Assembly: GCA_040779345.1 (NCBI GenBank)
Contig: JBFONU010000003.1
Span: forward strand, 186,001 to 250,000
Origin: Thalassotalea_H sp040779345
Lineage (GTDB): Bacteria > Pseudomonadota > Gammaproteobacteria > Enterobacterales > Alteromonadaceae
Length of the DNA: 64,000 bases
Direction of reading: 5' to 3'
Each line of letters opens with the position of its first letter. Within the stretch, counting starts at the first letter, position 1. Positions 35,855 to 45,167 of the stretch are shown here, in pieces. The position numbers and the translations under genes are program-made. The notes under the pieces were generated by a model. The model did no database searches. It was not told the DNA's origin and was given only the letters and a program-made list of their open reading frames with translations.

Positions 35855-37961
35855 TTTTTAACTGCCAAACAGAAAGAGCAATGCGATTGTTTTGAGATTG
35901 ATTAGCATTAATGATAAGTGTTTGGTCAATATAAGAGGTTGTCACTAGTGAAAAATCAGCAGCGAGTATTTGTGATATCCCCTCAAAAGCGGTGACATTT
36001 TCACCATTTACTTTTATGCCACCTAACCACTTTTCTTTTTCGGTTACGTGTTCATCGAAAGTATAATTGGAGGCAATAATCAGTAAACCATTGTTATTAA
36101 GTCGCTGAGATATTCCAGATAAAACTGATTTAGGATCATAACTATGCTCTAAAACCTGCTGTAATAAAATAACGTCATAGTCACAAAATATCGGTTTTAA
36201 GTTAACGGCATCTCCCTGACTGAAAGTAATATTGTCTTGATAGTTTGGCAGATAATCCCTCAATGATATTTCATTAAAATTAACAATATCGCCTTCAACA
36301 ACATTTTGAAAACGCACGGTATTACCTTGTTGTAGTTTAACTGCGCATTGTATGTATCGAGCAGAAAAATCAACGGCGTCAATATGTTCAAATTTTGATG
36401 ATAGCTCGAACGCTGTTCGACCAACAGAGCACCCCAAGTTAAGTAATTTTTTATGAGCCGTTGGCAGGCTTAACTCACCGACAAAATTGGCTAACTGAAC
36501 GGTGAAATTAATTTCGGGACTCGTTACACTGTATTGACTCGCCAACTGCTGGCATATAACAGTATCCGTTTCAAATTGATTAACAGGGCGAAGTGGAATT
36601 ATCGACTGATCGCTTTCGACGTAACGAAAGCCAGCATGTTGAAAAAAGTGCCGTCTAAAAGCGTAACGAGACGATTTAATCGCTTCATTACCGGTTGAAA
36701 TCCAAGAGCCACCCTTAATTAAATTATGCTTGCCATCGAAGGTTGGCGTTGAAAAATCATCATACAAAGGATGTACTTTAAAGCCAGTAAAACCATCAAT
36801 TGCGGATTCAGTCCATTGCCAAACATTGCCACAAATATCGTAAAACCCCTGCTGTTCAAACTTATCAACGGGGCATGACGAGGCGAAATATTCTAAATTG
36901 ATATTTCCTGGCGCTTCTTGCCAAGTCACTAAGTCGCTAGAAATTTTATTTCTTAAGCAATACCATTCCGCTTCCGTTGGTAAGCGTATATAGCTTTTAC
37001 TCTGTTGGGTCTTCCATTGACAAAACGCTTTAGCCTCTAAATAATTAACTTCAACAGGCCAATTTAATGGCAAGGGGATTTCATTTAATAAATTGCGCTG
37101 AAAATATTGCCCTTCTTGCTCAAACCAAAATTTCGGCATGGTTGATTGAGTAAAATCTAACCACTGCTTGCCTTCTTCTGTCCAATAAGCGGTATTGTTA
37201 TAGCCACCCGCTTGAACAAAGGTTAAAAATTCTTGATTAGACACTAGATACTTACTGGCATTAAATATTTCAACATCAACACGCTGTTGTCCAAATTCAT
37301 TATCCCAACCGTAAGTTAAATCATCTGGCTTTTTCCCTAAGCTTACACTTTGTTTCTCAACACAAAGAAGCTCATTTATCGGTGGCTCAGCAATATCAGT
37401 ACAACAGGGCCAAGAATCACTTTCAGATAAATACGCAATGGGGAGCATACGCATTAGCACGGAAGAAGTTTCAAGATGTATCCGCTCATGTTCGCAGCCC
37501 ATTAAGATGACCCAAGCTAAAGATTGCTGACAAATAGGCAGTGATAATGGCATATCATCAATCAGCTGATTAACCAACTCATAAACCTTACAACGGTAAG
37601 CGCTTACTTCCTCCACACTCGGCCACTGGTAATGGCAGGTATCAAGGTCGTCCCAGCTCATTTCATCGACGCCAACGGCACAAATCGCTTCCAATTTTTC
37701 GTTAACTCGTGTTGAGATGTACTTACCTAACATCAATTTATTAATAAAAAATGTTGCGGTATGCCCATAATAAAAAATCAAGGGATGGCGTAACCTATCA
37801 GGCCTTAAATAATAAGCATCCTCATGATTAATCAATGAAAATAGTGACTCATAGCTTTGCCAAGTATTGGCAAAATAGCGCTTAATTTCTTTCCGTTTTT
37901 CTTCGATATCATCACCTAAGAGTAAAGGTGTTTTCTGCTGTTTTAGTGGGTTATTCATCAC
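35847..37961 (-). CDS. ovoA: OvoA: 5-histidylcysteine sulfoxide synthase / 4-mercaptohistidine N1-methyltransferase
   Basis: This is a 704-residue trifunctional-layout protein. An N-terminal DinB-like region carries three candidate iron-ligand histidines: H67 (FYYGHTATFF) and H158 and H162 in GCEHERIHLETSSV, matching the three-His site of OvoA/EgtB enzymes. A formylglycine-generating-enzyme-like sulfoxide synthase domain follows (about 200-440, WKTQQSKSYIRLPTEAEW and YDICGNVWQWTES). The C-terminal SAM methyltransferase (about 470-704) has LLNLGCSVGRTAFEL. The enzyme couples Cys to His with O2, then methylates the mercaptohistidine. It lies upstream of ovoB and 12 bases after the GS-like gene. 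Confidence 0.93.
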   Translation of the reverse strand: MMNNPLKQQKTPLLLGDDIEEKRKEIKRYFANTWQSYESLFSLINHEDAYYLRPDRLRHPLIFYYGHTATFFINKLMLGKYISTRVNEKLEAICAVGVDEMSWDDLDTCHYQWPSVEEVSAYRCKVYELVNQLIDDMPLSLPICQQSLAWVILMGCEHERIHLETSSVLMRMLPIAYLSESDSWPCCTDIAEPPINELLCVEKQSVSLGKKPDDLTYGWDNEFGQQRVDVEIFNASKYLVSNQEFLTFVQAGGYNNTAYWTEEGKQWLDFTQSTMPKFWFEQEGQYFQRNLLNEIPLPLNWPVEVNYLEAKAFCQWKTQQSKSYIRLPTEAEWYCLRNKISSDLVTWQEAPGNINLEYFASSCPVDKFEQQGFYDICGNVWQWTESAIDGFTGFKVHPLYDDFSTPTFDGKHNLIKGGSWISTGNEAIKSSRYAFRRHFFQHAGFRYVESDQSIIPLRPVNQFETDTVICQQLASQYSVTSPEINFTVQLANFVGELSLPTAHKKLLNLGCSVGRTAFELSSKFEHIDAVDFSARYIQCAVKLQQGNTVRFQNVVEGDIVNFNEISLRDYLPNYQDNITFSQGDAVNLKPIFCDYDVILLQQVLEHSYDPKSVLSGISQRLNNNGLLIIASNYTFDEHVTEKEKWLGGIKVNGENVTAFEGISQILAADFSLVTTSYIDQTLIINANQSQNNRIALSVWQLKND

Positions 37962-37973
37962 GTAGCTATACCT

Positions 37974-39125
37974 TCACTCGTTAGTAATTATTGATGGGAT
38001 CTGATAGTTAGCAAGGATCATTGCTTTTAACTTGTCCCCAATTTTTTCACTTAGCGTGGTTTGTTTATGATTCTTTTGACGCACAATGCTGTCCACTTTA
38101 TTAATACTCGCTGCAAACCATGTCTCTTGATTAAATAACTCAATAGCGCCAAGCTCCTCATTTTGACAATAAAGTGATACGGGTAATTGACTTTGGCAAA
38201 CCGTAGTTTTTAACTGTGCAGTACATTGATTATCAATAAAAACATCCAAGGCATCAATAATATTTAACAAACCGTAAATCACATTGAGATAAGCATTATA
38301 ATAAACGCTAGAAGCACCTAACCTGTGCTCTATTCTGGCAAACTTTTGCCAGTCGTTCTCGCTTAATAATACGTTATTATGATGATCATACAGTAAGGGT
38401 TCTTCCCCCATCAATTGATTATGCTTGCCTCGCTCTTTATACAAGGCAATACTCCCTTGATGGCCGCCCGATATATCGTTTGGCGAGCATAACTCTTCTG
38501 CTAAGCCATATTTGGTTTTTAATGCAAAACGCTCAAAAGCTTCTTCTTCTGGTAAGTACAATAAGCTACTTTCTTTACTTGTTTCAAGAAAGCATTGCTG
38601 TAAATATTCACCAAAAGAAGCATCAACAATAATATTATGATCCTCGCTATTCTTAACACTAACATTCATTTGAATTGCATTAGGAATATGAACGGCTCTT
38701 TTTTCACCACTAAAAATATTATGACAACCGATCGCTAACTTTCCTTTATCCCCTTGCCAAACAACTGGCTTGATTAACGTTTGCTCTACGCCTTGTTGAG
38801 CAAAAATAAAGGGGAGATATTTAATCGCGCGGGATAAATAATCAGCTTCTTGTAAAGGTGATTGACCTTGAAATAAAGAGACATATTCCCATTGCTGATG
38901 CCAATATTCAGGGATAACCTCGCCGGCAATATTTAACTGGAGCAGCTGCTGATTTATGGTTGAGAAGTTTATTGGTTTATTTGTTTGGCTACTGTGATAA
39001 CAACCTTCAAGTTCAAAGTGTATGACCGGAGTGAACCCCAAAGAAACAATATATTCTTGTAAGGTGACTATCACTTGTTTTGATACATCATCAATTCTTT
39101 GAGTTAACAATTCAGCAGTGCACAT
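37974..39125 (-). CDS. divergent glutamine-synthetase-superfamily protein in ovothiol cluster
   Basis: This is a 383-residue protein that I read as a diverged member of the glutamine synthetase fold. The pieces that match are GFTPVIHFELE (residues about 30-40, like the ElE metal-ligand strand) and QWEYVSLFQGQSPLQEADYL, leading into FAQQGVEQTLIKP (about 78-120, like the GQ-EI...aD...hG--atF--KP block). RIEHRLGASSVYYNAYL (264-280) resembles the R-E-R....NPYL active-site strand. The usual H-H-S nucleotide motif reads IQMNVSV, so catalysis may be altered or lost. It sits between a diguanylate cyclase (10 bp) and ovoA (12 bp). A ligase adding an amine or amino acid to ovothiol or a precursor is conceivable (inference). 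Confidence 0.55.
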   Translation of the reverse strand: MCTAELLTQRIDDVSKQVIVTLQEYIVSLGFTPVIHFELEGCYHSSQTNKPINFSTINQQLLQLNIAGEVIPEYWHQQWEYVSLFQGQSPLQEADYLSRAIKYLPFIFAQQGVEQTLIKPVVWQGDKGKLAIGCHNIFSGEKRAVHIPNAIQMNVSVKNSEDHNIIVDASFGEYLQQCFLETSKESSLLYLPEEEAFERFALKTKYGLAEELCSPNDISGGHQGSIALYKERGKHNQLMGEEPLLYDHHNNVLLSENDWQKFARIEHRLGASSVYYNAYLNVIYGLLNIIDALDVFIDNQCTAQLKTTVCQSQLPVSLYCQNEELGAIELFNQETWFAASINKVDSIVRQKNHKQTTLSEKIGDKLKAMILANYQIPSIITNE

Positions 39126-39135
39126 TTCAATAGGA

Positions 39136-41037
39136 TCATGGTGATGAAATCGCTTTGACGCAGTTCTTACCTAATTTTTTGGCTTGATATAAGGCTTGAT
39201 CTGCTAAAGAATATAAGGCTTTAGCCTCTCTAACTTGGGAAGTTAAGCATGATGCGCCAATGCTGACCGTGACTGAAAATTCACTGCCATCAGTGAAAGA
39301 AAAAACATGCTCACTAATTTTAGTTTTCATTCTTTGCGCTATTTTTTCAGTTATCGCCAAGTCAGAACGCGGTAAAATACAAAGAAACTCTTCCCCGCCT
39401 ATCCGTCCAATCATGTCTTCAGAGCGCAGCGCTTGTTGGGCAAGTTTCGCGACTATTTTAATGACATGATCCCCCATAGGATGGCCATAAGTATCATTAA
39501 TTATTTTAAAGTCATCAATATCGAGCACAAGAATGGCTAATTGGCCTTTTTCTGGTGGCGTATTTTCAATGCTCTTCTTGAGACATTTGAAAATATAACG
39601 ACGATTAAATAACCCTGACATAGAATCGGTAATTGTTAGTAGCGCCATTTTACGATTACTTCTAAATTGAAGAGTAACAATGGCGATCACAATAACCAGC
39701 AAAATTAATAAGAAAATAATAAAATAACGTTGTTGTAATGTTTTTTGATTTTGGTTTTGTTGCTCGAGCAAGTCAGCTTTAGATCGCTCGCTTGATAATG
39801 CCTTTTCCATTTCTTGGTGTTTCATCTCCATATTCGCTCTTAAATTAACCACCCGCGATGATGAATTTTCGATGAGTATCTCAGCATACTTTTGATAGTA
39901 TTCTTCAAGAAATTGGTAGGCTTTTAAGTAATTCCCTTTTGCCTTTTCAAGCGCGGCATGTATTTTCAACAGCTCTAGCTGCCATACAGTACCAATAAGC
40001 TCGGGCATTGAGCTAAATATTTTATCAGAAGCATTAAGTGCCTCCTCTGCTTCGTCAAGTTGATTAAAGGTGATCAAACAACTTGCTTTACGTTTATATA
40101 ATTCAGCATCATAGTCATCTAAACCAGAAAGCTGAAAAGCCTCTTCGATAATGGTCAGCGCTTCAGTGCATTTTCCTTGTTCTGCATAAGTCATCCCCAT
40201 TCCGTAAGCGCCAAAATAACTGATATTAGTATTCGGGGTGTAGGACACTTTTTGTTGATATAACTTAAAATATTGAACCGCTAATTGATATTTTTTCCAA
40301 TAACGATAAGTGGATGCAATACCGTATATTGCTTCAGACGCATGAGACTTAAACCCTAAGCTTTCGTAAGTTTCTAACGCTTTTTGGTAATATTCTATCG
40401 ACTTTTCATTTTGTCGCATATAGCCATAAATGGCACCGTAAGTTTCATTGATTGTTGCAAGCAAAAAACGGTCATTTAATGCAAAAGCTTCAACATAAGC
40501 TTCTTGCAAATCGGTCAGAGATGCTTCAAATAAATCGACCAAACTGTAGCTATAAGCAAGCTCTCGTTTAGCTTCAATATAAAGGCGTGTTAATTGTGCT
40601 TGCTTTGCAATTTCCATCGCTTTTTTCAGCTGCTGGCGAGATTGAATGTAGTTACCGCTAGTCTGTGAAGATACCCCTTGTAAATAATAAAAATTAGCTT
40701 GCTGCGTCAAAGAAGCATTTTTATCAATTATAGTGGTAAGTTTAGCTAAGGTTTGCACAAAATCATCATAAAGGTAAAGCAAGTTTTCACATTGGGCTTT
40801 TCGAATATGCCACCACAGCTTTTTGTCCGTGGTCATCAATTCAACTTGTGGTGCTAATGTCATTAGCTGCTGTAAAGTCTGCCAAGGTTCACGATAGAGC
40901 TGATTTTTCATTGCTTTAAAATCAATCATATGTGAAGTTGCACTTTTAAGGGCAGACTCATCCTTAGCAAATAAGCTTGTGTTGAAAAGCAGTATACTAA
41001 TAAAAAAGAATGCCTTATAAACCTTTACTATTTTCAA
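39136..41037 (-). CDS. TPR-containing membrane diguanylate cyclase
   Basis: This is a 633-residue GGDEF protein. A signal-type hydrophobic start (about 1-24) is followed by a periplasmic array of TPR-like helices (about 100-400; for example YYQKALETYESLGFKSHASE). A transmembrane helix comes at about 430-450 and a C-terminal GGDEF domain follows (TDSMSGLFNRRY onward). The active site reads GGEEF, and an RSED sequence five residues before it fits the inhibitory RxxD site. It should therefore make c-di-GMP and be product-inhibited. It is the first gene of a minus-strand run into the GS-like gene, ovoA and ovoB with gaps of 10 and 12 bases and one overlap. Confidence 0.88.
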   Translation of the reverse strand: MKIVKVYKAFFFISILLFNTSLFAKDESALKSATSHMIDFKAMKNQLYREPWQTLQQLMTLAPQVELMTTDKKLWWHIRKAQCENLLYLYDDFVQTLAKLTTIIDKNASLTQQANFYYLQGVSSQTSGNYIQSRQQLKKAMEIAKQAQLTRLYIEAKRELAYSYSLVDLFEASLTDLQEAYVEAFALNDRFLLATINETYGAIYGYMRQNEKSIEYYQKALETYESLGFKSHASEAIYGIASTYRYWKKYQLAVQYFKLYQQKVSYTPNTNISYFGAYGMGMTYAEQGKCTEALTIIEEAFQLSGLDDYDAELYKRKASCLITFNQLDEAEEALNASDKIFSSMPELIGTVWQLELLKIHAALEKAKGNYLKAYQFLEEYYQKYAEILIENSSSRVVNLRANMEMKHQEMEKALSSERSKADLLEQQNQNQKTLQQRYFIIFLLILLVIVIAIVTLQFRSNRKMALLTITDSMSGLFNRRYIFKCLKKSIENTPPEKGQLAILVLDIDDFKIINDTYGHPMGDHVIKIVAKLAQQALRSEDMIGRIGGEEFLCILPRSDLAITEKIAQRMKTKISEHVFSFTDGSEFSVTVSIGASCLTSQVREAKALYSLADQALYQAKKLGKNCVKAISSP

Positions 41038-41121
41038 TCGCGTTAACTTCCTTGGATGGCAATGACCAAACTCATCTTTTTTCAGGGTGAAAATACACAG
41101 TAACCATCGCTGGTTAAATAA

Positions 41122-41349
41122 TTATAGATCAAGTGCGTTTTCTATTTGCTTAATTGCAAACCCTGCAAAAATTTTATCCGCAATTTTTACCGCGGGCACC
41201 GAACGTAAGCCTGTTTTCCTAAACTCTTTTTGTCCTGCTGGGGTTTTGACATTACATAAACGATAAGCAATATTTTTTTTCTCAAAATAATTCTTAGCCG
41301 TTACGCAATGTGGGCAGTTATTCATACTGTATAAAATAATACGTGGCAA
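41122..41349 (-). CDS. glutaredoxin-like protein
   Basis: This is a 75-residue thioredoxin-fold protein with a CPHC active site near residue 11 (YSMNNCPHC) and the cis-Pro motif GLRSVPAVKI near 50. It resembles NrdH/GrxC-type small redoxins; the CPHC centre differs from the usual CPYC. The frame is open to ATG 41400, but a perfect AGGAGG six bases before TTG 41349 makes that codon the better start, with a protein that begins at the first strand. It is monocistronic, near the ovothiol genes and in the same orientation. Confidence 0.8.
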   Translation of the reverse strand: MPRIILYSMNNCPHCVTAKNYFEKKNIAYRLCNVKTPAGQKEFRKTGLRSVPAVKIADKIFAGFAIKQIENALDL

Positions 41350-41528
41350 AATCAACCTCCTAGTCTCTATTGATACAATTGTGTTACATAAATCAAACAA
41401 TAGACCTGTTGTTAAAAATGGTTATTGAGTAAACTAAATATAACAAATTAAAAACGACATGTTTATTGTAAAACTCAGCAATAGGGAGCGTGCTACAACT
41501 TGAATTATCACGAACTCTGGAATTTAAA

Positions 41529-42857
41529 ATGCGAAGTGAAAAATTTGATAATATAATACTGCTTGGTTTAATAGCACTGACTATTATTATTTTACTATTG
41601 CATGAATTTTCATTTAATAAATCATTAATTATTGACGTCAACACTCCTTATTCAGCTACTGCAATAACCGATAGATCAATCAATAACAAAGACGGCTCTA
41701 CCGCAACATTAACAACTCACGATGACCATTTTCTTTTAGACTGTCAGATTATAAAATCTGATTATGCATGGCCATTTTGTGAAGTTACCTTTAATTTTGT
41801 AATGAACAAGCAGAACAAAAAGCTCCCCCCTATTGACTTATCATCGTTAACAAGTGTTAAGGTCTCGGCTAATTATGTTGGGAAAAATTCAGCGGGTATT
41901 CGTTTTCAGTTACGTTCTTTTAACCCGGTATACTCTACTTACAACAACGATGCATCATGGAAATATAACGGTCTTGAATATTGGCCTGAAAAAAACACCT
42001 ATCCTGTGTCGTTCAATTTAAATGCCCTACAAGTATCAACCTGGTGGTTATTAGAAAATGAAATACCCATTGAACATTCTGCTCCTGAATTTGATCAGGT
42101 GATGGTCCTTGAAATTGCCACTGGTAACAGGATACTGCCTGGACATTATCAATTAAAAATTGAAAAAATTGAATTTATTGGCAAGTTATTCAAAAATAGA
42201 GAAGTCTTCGCTTTTGTTATTTTAATGTGGATATTCGCGGCTGTTTTTGGCTTATTTATTAATTTAAAACGCTCAAAAATAAAATTAGCGAAATCAATTC
42301 AACGAACTATTGAGTTAAAGCAACTTAACCGATTACTCAATGTTGAATCAAAAGAATTAAAAAACCAAGCAGAGCGTGACCCTCTAACTGGCGCATTAAA
42401 TAGAAGTGGCATTGAATCAATTTTTACGAGTGAAATTCAAGTGCTTTCCCTTATCTTTATAGATATCGATCATTTCAAACCTATTAATGATCAGCATGGT
42501 CACGCTATTGGTGATGAAATATTAATTGAATTCGTTAAAATTATCAGTGAGAACTCTCGAGGAACCGATTTCCTATCACGTTGGGGAGGGGAAGAGTTTC
42601 TGCTGATCTGTCCTAATACCCACTTAAAGGAAGCCAGTGAACTAGCAGAAAGTTTACGGGTGATCTTAAGTGAGCATCATTGGAGCCATAACATTAAACT
42701 AACCGCAAGTTTTGGTGTTGCCCAAAAAGAAGATGAGGCCGTTGATAAGTTTATCGAACGAGCGGATCAAGCATTATATGCCGCAAAAGCCAGAGGAAGA
42801 AACACCGTTGTCATATCCAGCCATACAGACAATATAGATTCCACAATTAGTTTTTAG
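41529..42857 (+). CDS. membrane-bound diguanylate cyclase
   Basis: This is a 442-residue GGDEF protein. One transmembrane helix near the N-terminus (IILLGLIALTIIILLLH) is followed by a periplasmic sensory domain of about 180 residues with no recognised family. A second helix (about 220-245) and a short coiled coil (LKQLNRLLNVESKELKNQAE) lead to the cyclase domain. The active site is WGGEEF and is preceded by RGTD at the position of the inhibitory RxxD site. ATG 41529 has a GGA site eight bases upstream; an in-frame start at 41490 is less likely. It is divergent from the glutaredoxin-like gene and encodes the window's second c-di-GMP-producing enzyme. Confidence 0.87.
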   Translation: MRSEKFDNIILLGLIALTIIILLLHEFSFNKSLIIDVNTPYSATAITDRSINNKDGSTATLTTHDDHFLLDCQIIKSDYAWPFCEVTFNFVMNKQNKKLPPIDLSSLTSVKVSANYVGKNSAGIRFQLRSFNPVYSTYNNDASWKYNGLEYWPEKNTYPVSFNLNALQVSTWWLLENEIPIEHSAPEFDQVMVLEIATGNRILPGHYQLKIEKIEFIGKLFKNREVFAFVILMWIFAAVFGLFINLKRSKIKLAKSIQRTIELKQLNRLLNVESKELKNQAERDPLTGALNRSGIESIFTSEIQVLSLIFIDIDHFKPINDQHGHAIGDEILIEFVKIISENSRGTDFLSRWGGEEFLLICPNTHLKEASELAESLRVILSEHHWSHNIKLTASFGVAQKEDEAVDKFIERADQALYAAKARGRNTVVISSHTDNIDSTISF

Positions 42858-42949
42858 TTGTAAGCTAGATAAGTTGCAAATAAGACTAAACGATTAACCA
42901 CAGCACTTTGAGTGGCTTAATCATCACCACTGACACAGCACAACATAAA

Positions 42950-42982
42950 AAAGTCCAACATTATGGCTAATATCGGACTTTC
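42950..42982. terminator. terminator-like hairpin between convergent genes
   Basis: AAAGTCC / GGACTTT form a 7-bp stem with a long loop. Minus-strand readthrough of btuB meets six T residues, and plus-strand transcripts meet TTTCTTCTCTT. The long loop lowers certainty. Confidence 0.5.
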
Positions 42983-43062
42983 TTCTCTTAAAAAGGAGAT
43001 TGAATTTCTCCCCATAAAAAATAACAGCGCTCTTAATCGCTATTGAACCGTATCAAGGGTGA

Positions 43063-44916
43063 TTAATTTTGGTAATTAATACCTAAATATACCGTTCTAT
43101 CTTGAGTGAAATAACCATGAATCGTTTGATATTGTTCATTAAAGGCATTATTAACTTTGGCTTCTATCTTAATTTTTTTAGTTAATGGATAACTAGCTCC
43201 TAAATTAACTAATTGATATCCGTCTACTTTAACTTTTCCGAGCCCCCAAACACTATCATACCTTTTACCTTTATATTGCCATTCTAAGTAAACATCTGTA
43301 TTGGCAATTTCAGTCGTAAATTTATAACTTGCAAATTGTTTCGCTCGACGAATGAGTTGAGCAATTTCATTTGGTTTAGCATTGGCATCTTTAGCATTCA
43401 CATAGCTGACATTCATTTGGTGAGTGCCACCTAGCCCTTGATAATTTAATCCCAATTCAGCGCCTTCAATTTCTACCTCATCGACATTAATCGGTGTGGT
43501 ATTTCCTTCGATATCTGTGCCAGACCAGTCAATTAAATTATCAATCGCTGTTTTATGTAAATTAAAAGAAAACATCAATTGATTAAATTGGCTGATTAAA
43601 TTTAATTCAAAACTCTCTGACGTTTCTGAAACTAAATCTTTATTACCGATATATCCCCAGTTTAGTGGGTAATATAAGTCATTAAACGTTGGAGCTTTAA
43701 AACCAGTCCCCGTTGAAAAATTAATACGGGTATCGTCACTTAACTGATATGCAACGCTTGCGTTATAGGTACTTTCCGAGTCAATCCCTTCGACATCATC
43801 ATAACGTAGAGCGAGCTCATAGGTAAGCTGGCCTTGGTTATACACGGTATGCGCAAAAGTCCCTAAGGTATTGCGGTGCTTGTTAGCATACTCATTTGAG
43901 CCTTTTAATTGCTCGTCATAAAAATCAGCCCCGACACTTAGCTGCCAAGATGGAGAAAAAACAGTGTGATTGAGCAATGAAGCATGATCACGCCTTGTGT
44001 CAAATACATCACCATCACTTTTATTCGCCCCATTTCCATAACTTCTATTTGATGTACGACTTTTACCTATTGATAACTGTGTATGGTTTTCATAGTCTGC
44101 TATTTTACTTTGATAAGCAGCGCCTACATGCCAAATATAATTATTAACCTCTGATTCATTTTTTCCAGAACTATCATACTCGGTATGGCCTTGATTAACT
44201 TGAGCGAGCCAGTTAACAGAAAATGCTTCATTCATTTGTTGCTGGCCATTGACTGCTAAAGCATCATAGCTAAAGCCATCATCATCTGTTTCGTTGTCGT
44301 CTTTTACATCAAAGCCATCACTTTCTTCATGGCTTACACTAAAACTGGTAAAGCCATCTCCATGTTCAAAACCAACACCCGCACCATATTTCTGATAATT
44401 TTCACTACCAAATGCAGCATTAACAAAATGCTCCCCTGCGGTTAGCTTGCGGGTGAATATTTGTATCACGCCACCAATAGCGTCTGATCCCCAAAGAGCG
44501 GCACGTGGTCCTTTAACAATTTCAATCCGATCGATAAGCTCAGGTGAAATCTCATTTAAATTGCTTGAACCTAATGTAGCAGATCCAATACGAACGCCAT
44601 TAATAAGCACTAAGGTGTGTTCTGAATTAGCACCACGCATAAATACCGACGCTGTTTGCCCTCGGCCACCACTTATTGCAGTATCGATACCTGAGACAGT
44701 AGCCAGTAAATCTATCACGGATTTTGCTTGAATCTTTTCAATTTCCTCACGAGTGATAACGACTTGTGATACTAATACTTCATCGATATTTGATGCTGTT
44801 CGGTTTGCTGTTACCACAATATGTTCATCAGCAAAAGTCGAATCATTGGCTAATAAAGGTAAAGTATTTAATGTACATGCCGCTATGATAGACGACGTTA
44901 AAAACGTTTTATTCAT
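43063..44916 (-). CDS. btuB: vitamin B12 TonB-dependent receptor BtuB
   Basis: This is a 617-residue outer-membrane receptor for cobalamins. The signal peptide ends near residue 23. A TonB-box-like DEHIVVTANR follows, then the plug (SVIDLLATVSGIDTAIS, RIEIVKGPRAALWGSDAIGG) and a barrel that closes with an aromatic strand (YLGINYQN). The assignment to B12 rests on similarity to BtuB-type plugs plus a cobalamin riboswitch immediately upstream and the adjacent btuF-cob-btuCD operon. ATG 44916 has a GAGGAAATT ribosome site. The frame runs to 44994, but the extension lies in the riboswitch leader. Confidence 0.93.
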   Translation of the reverse strand: MNKTFLTSSIIAACTLNTLPLLANDSTFADEHIVVTANRTASNIDEVLVSQVVITREEIEKIQAKSVIDLLATVSGIDTAISGGRGQTASVFMRGANSEHTLVLINGVRIGSATLGSSNLNEISPELIDRIEIVKGPRAALWGSDAIGGVIQIFTRKLTAGEHFVNAAFGSENYQKYGAGVGFEHGDGFTSFSVSHEESDGFDVKDDNETDDDGFSYDALAVNGQQQMNEAFSVNWLAQVNQGHTEYDSSGKNESEVNNYIWHVGAAYQSKIADYENHTQLSIGKSRTSNRSYGNGANKSDGDVFDTRRDHASLLNHTVFSPSWQLSVGADFYDEQLKGSNEYANKHRNTLGTFAHTVYNQGQLTYELALRYDDVEGIDSESTYNASVAYQLSDDTRINFSTGTGFKAPTFNDLYYPLNWGYIGNKDLVSETSESFELNLISQFNQLMFSFNLHKTAIDNLIDWSGTDIEGNTTPINVDEVEIEGAELGLNYQGLGGTHQMNVSYVNAKDANAKPNEIAQLIRRAKQFASYKFTTEIANTDVYLEWQYKGKRYDSVWGLGKVKVDGYQLVNLGASYPLTKKIKIEAKVNNAFNEQYQTIHGYFTQDRTVYLGINYQN

Positions 44917-44954
44917 AATTTCCTCGCCACCAATGCCACCCGCATCAGTTAAAC

Positions 44955-45075
44955 AAATTGTAAAGCTTAGGTCGGTCTCCGGGCTCATTAGCATGTTGCC
45001 AATTTACCGTTGCGGGGGCAGCACAAGAGTTTCACTTGTTTCCCTAAATGTTCAGTTTTATCTAAACACCTAAAC
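44955..45075 (-). ncRNA. cobalamin riboswitch of btuB
   Basis: On the minus strand the leader contains the conserved pieces in the right order: GGGAAACAAGTGAA, then GCTGCCCCCGCAACGGT, then the B12 box GAGCCCGGAGACCGACC. It lies just upstream of btuB. Boundaries are approximate; the B12 box covers about 44970-44986. When adenosylcobalamin binds, expression of the receptor should fall. Confidence 0.93.
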
Positions 45076-45167
45076 TTATTAGTTATGCTATTTTTAGTAT
45101 TAAAAACAGCGTAGTAAAACTAACTAAACAAAGGTAAATGTTCAGTTAGTGGTAAACTTATGGTTAA

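Noticed and set aside
41393..41644. 83-codon minus-strand frame between the glutaredoxin-like and GGDEF genes
   Set aside because: It is antisense to the start of the GGDEF gene, has no ribosome site and no protein-like features.
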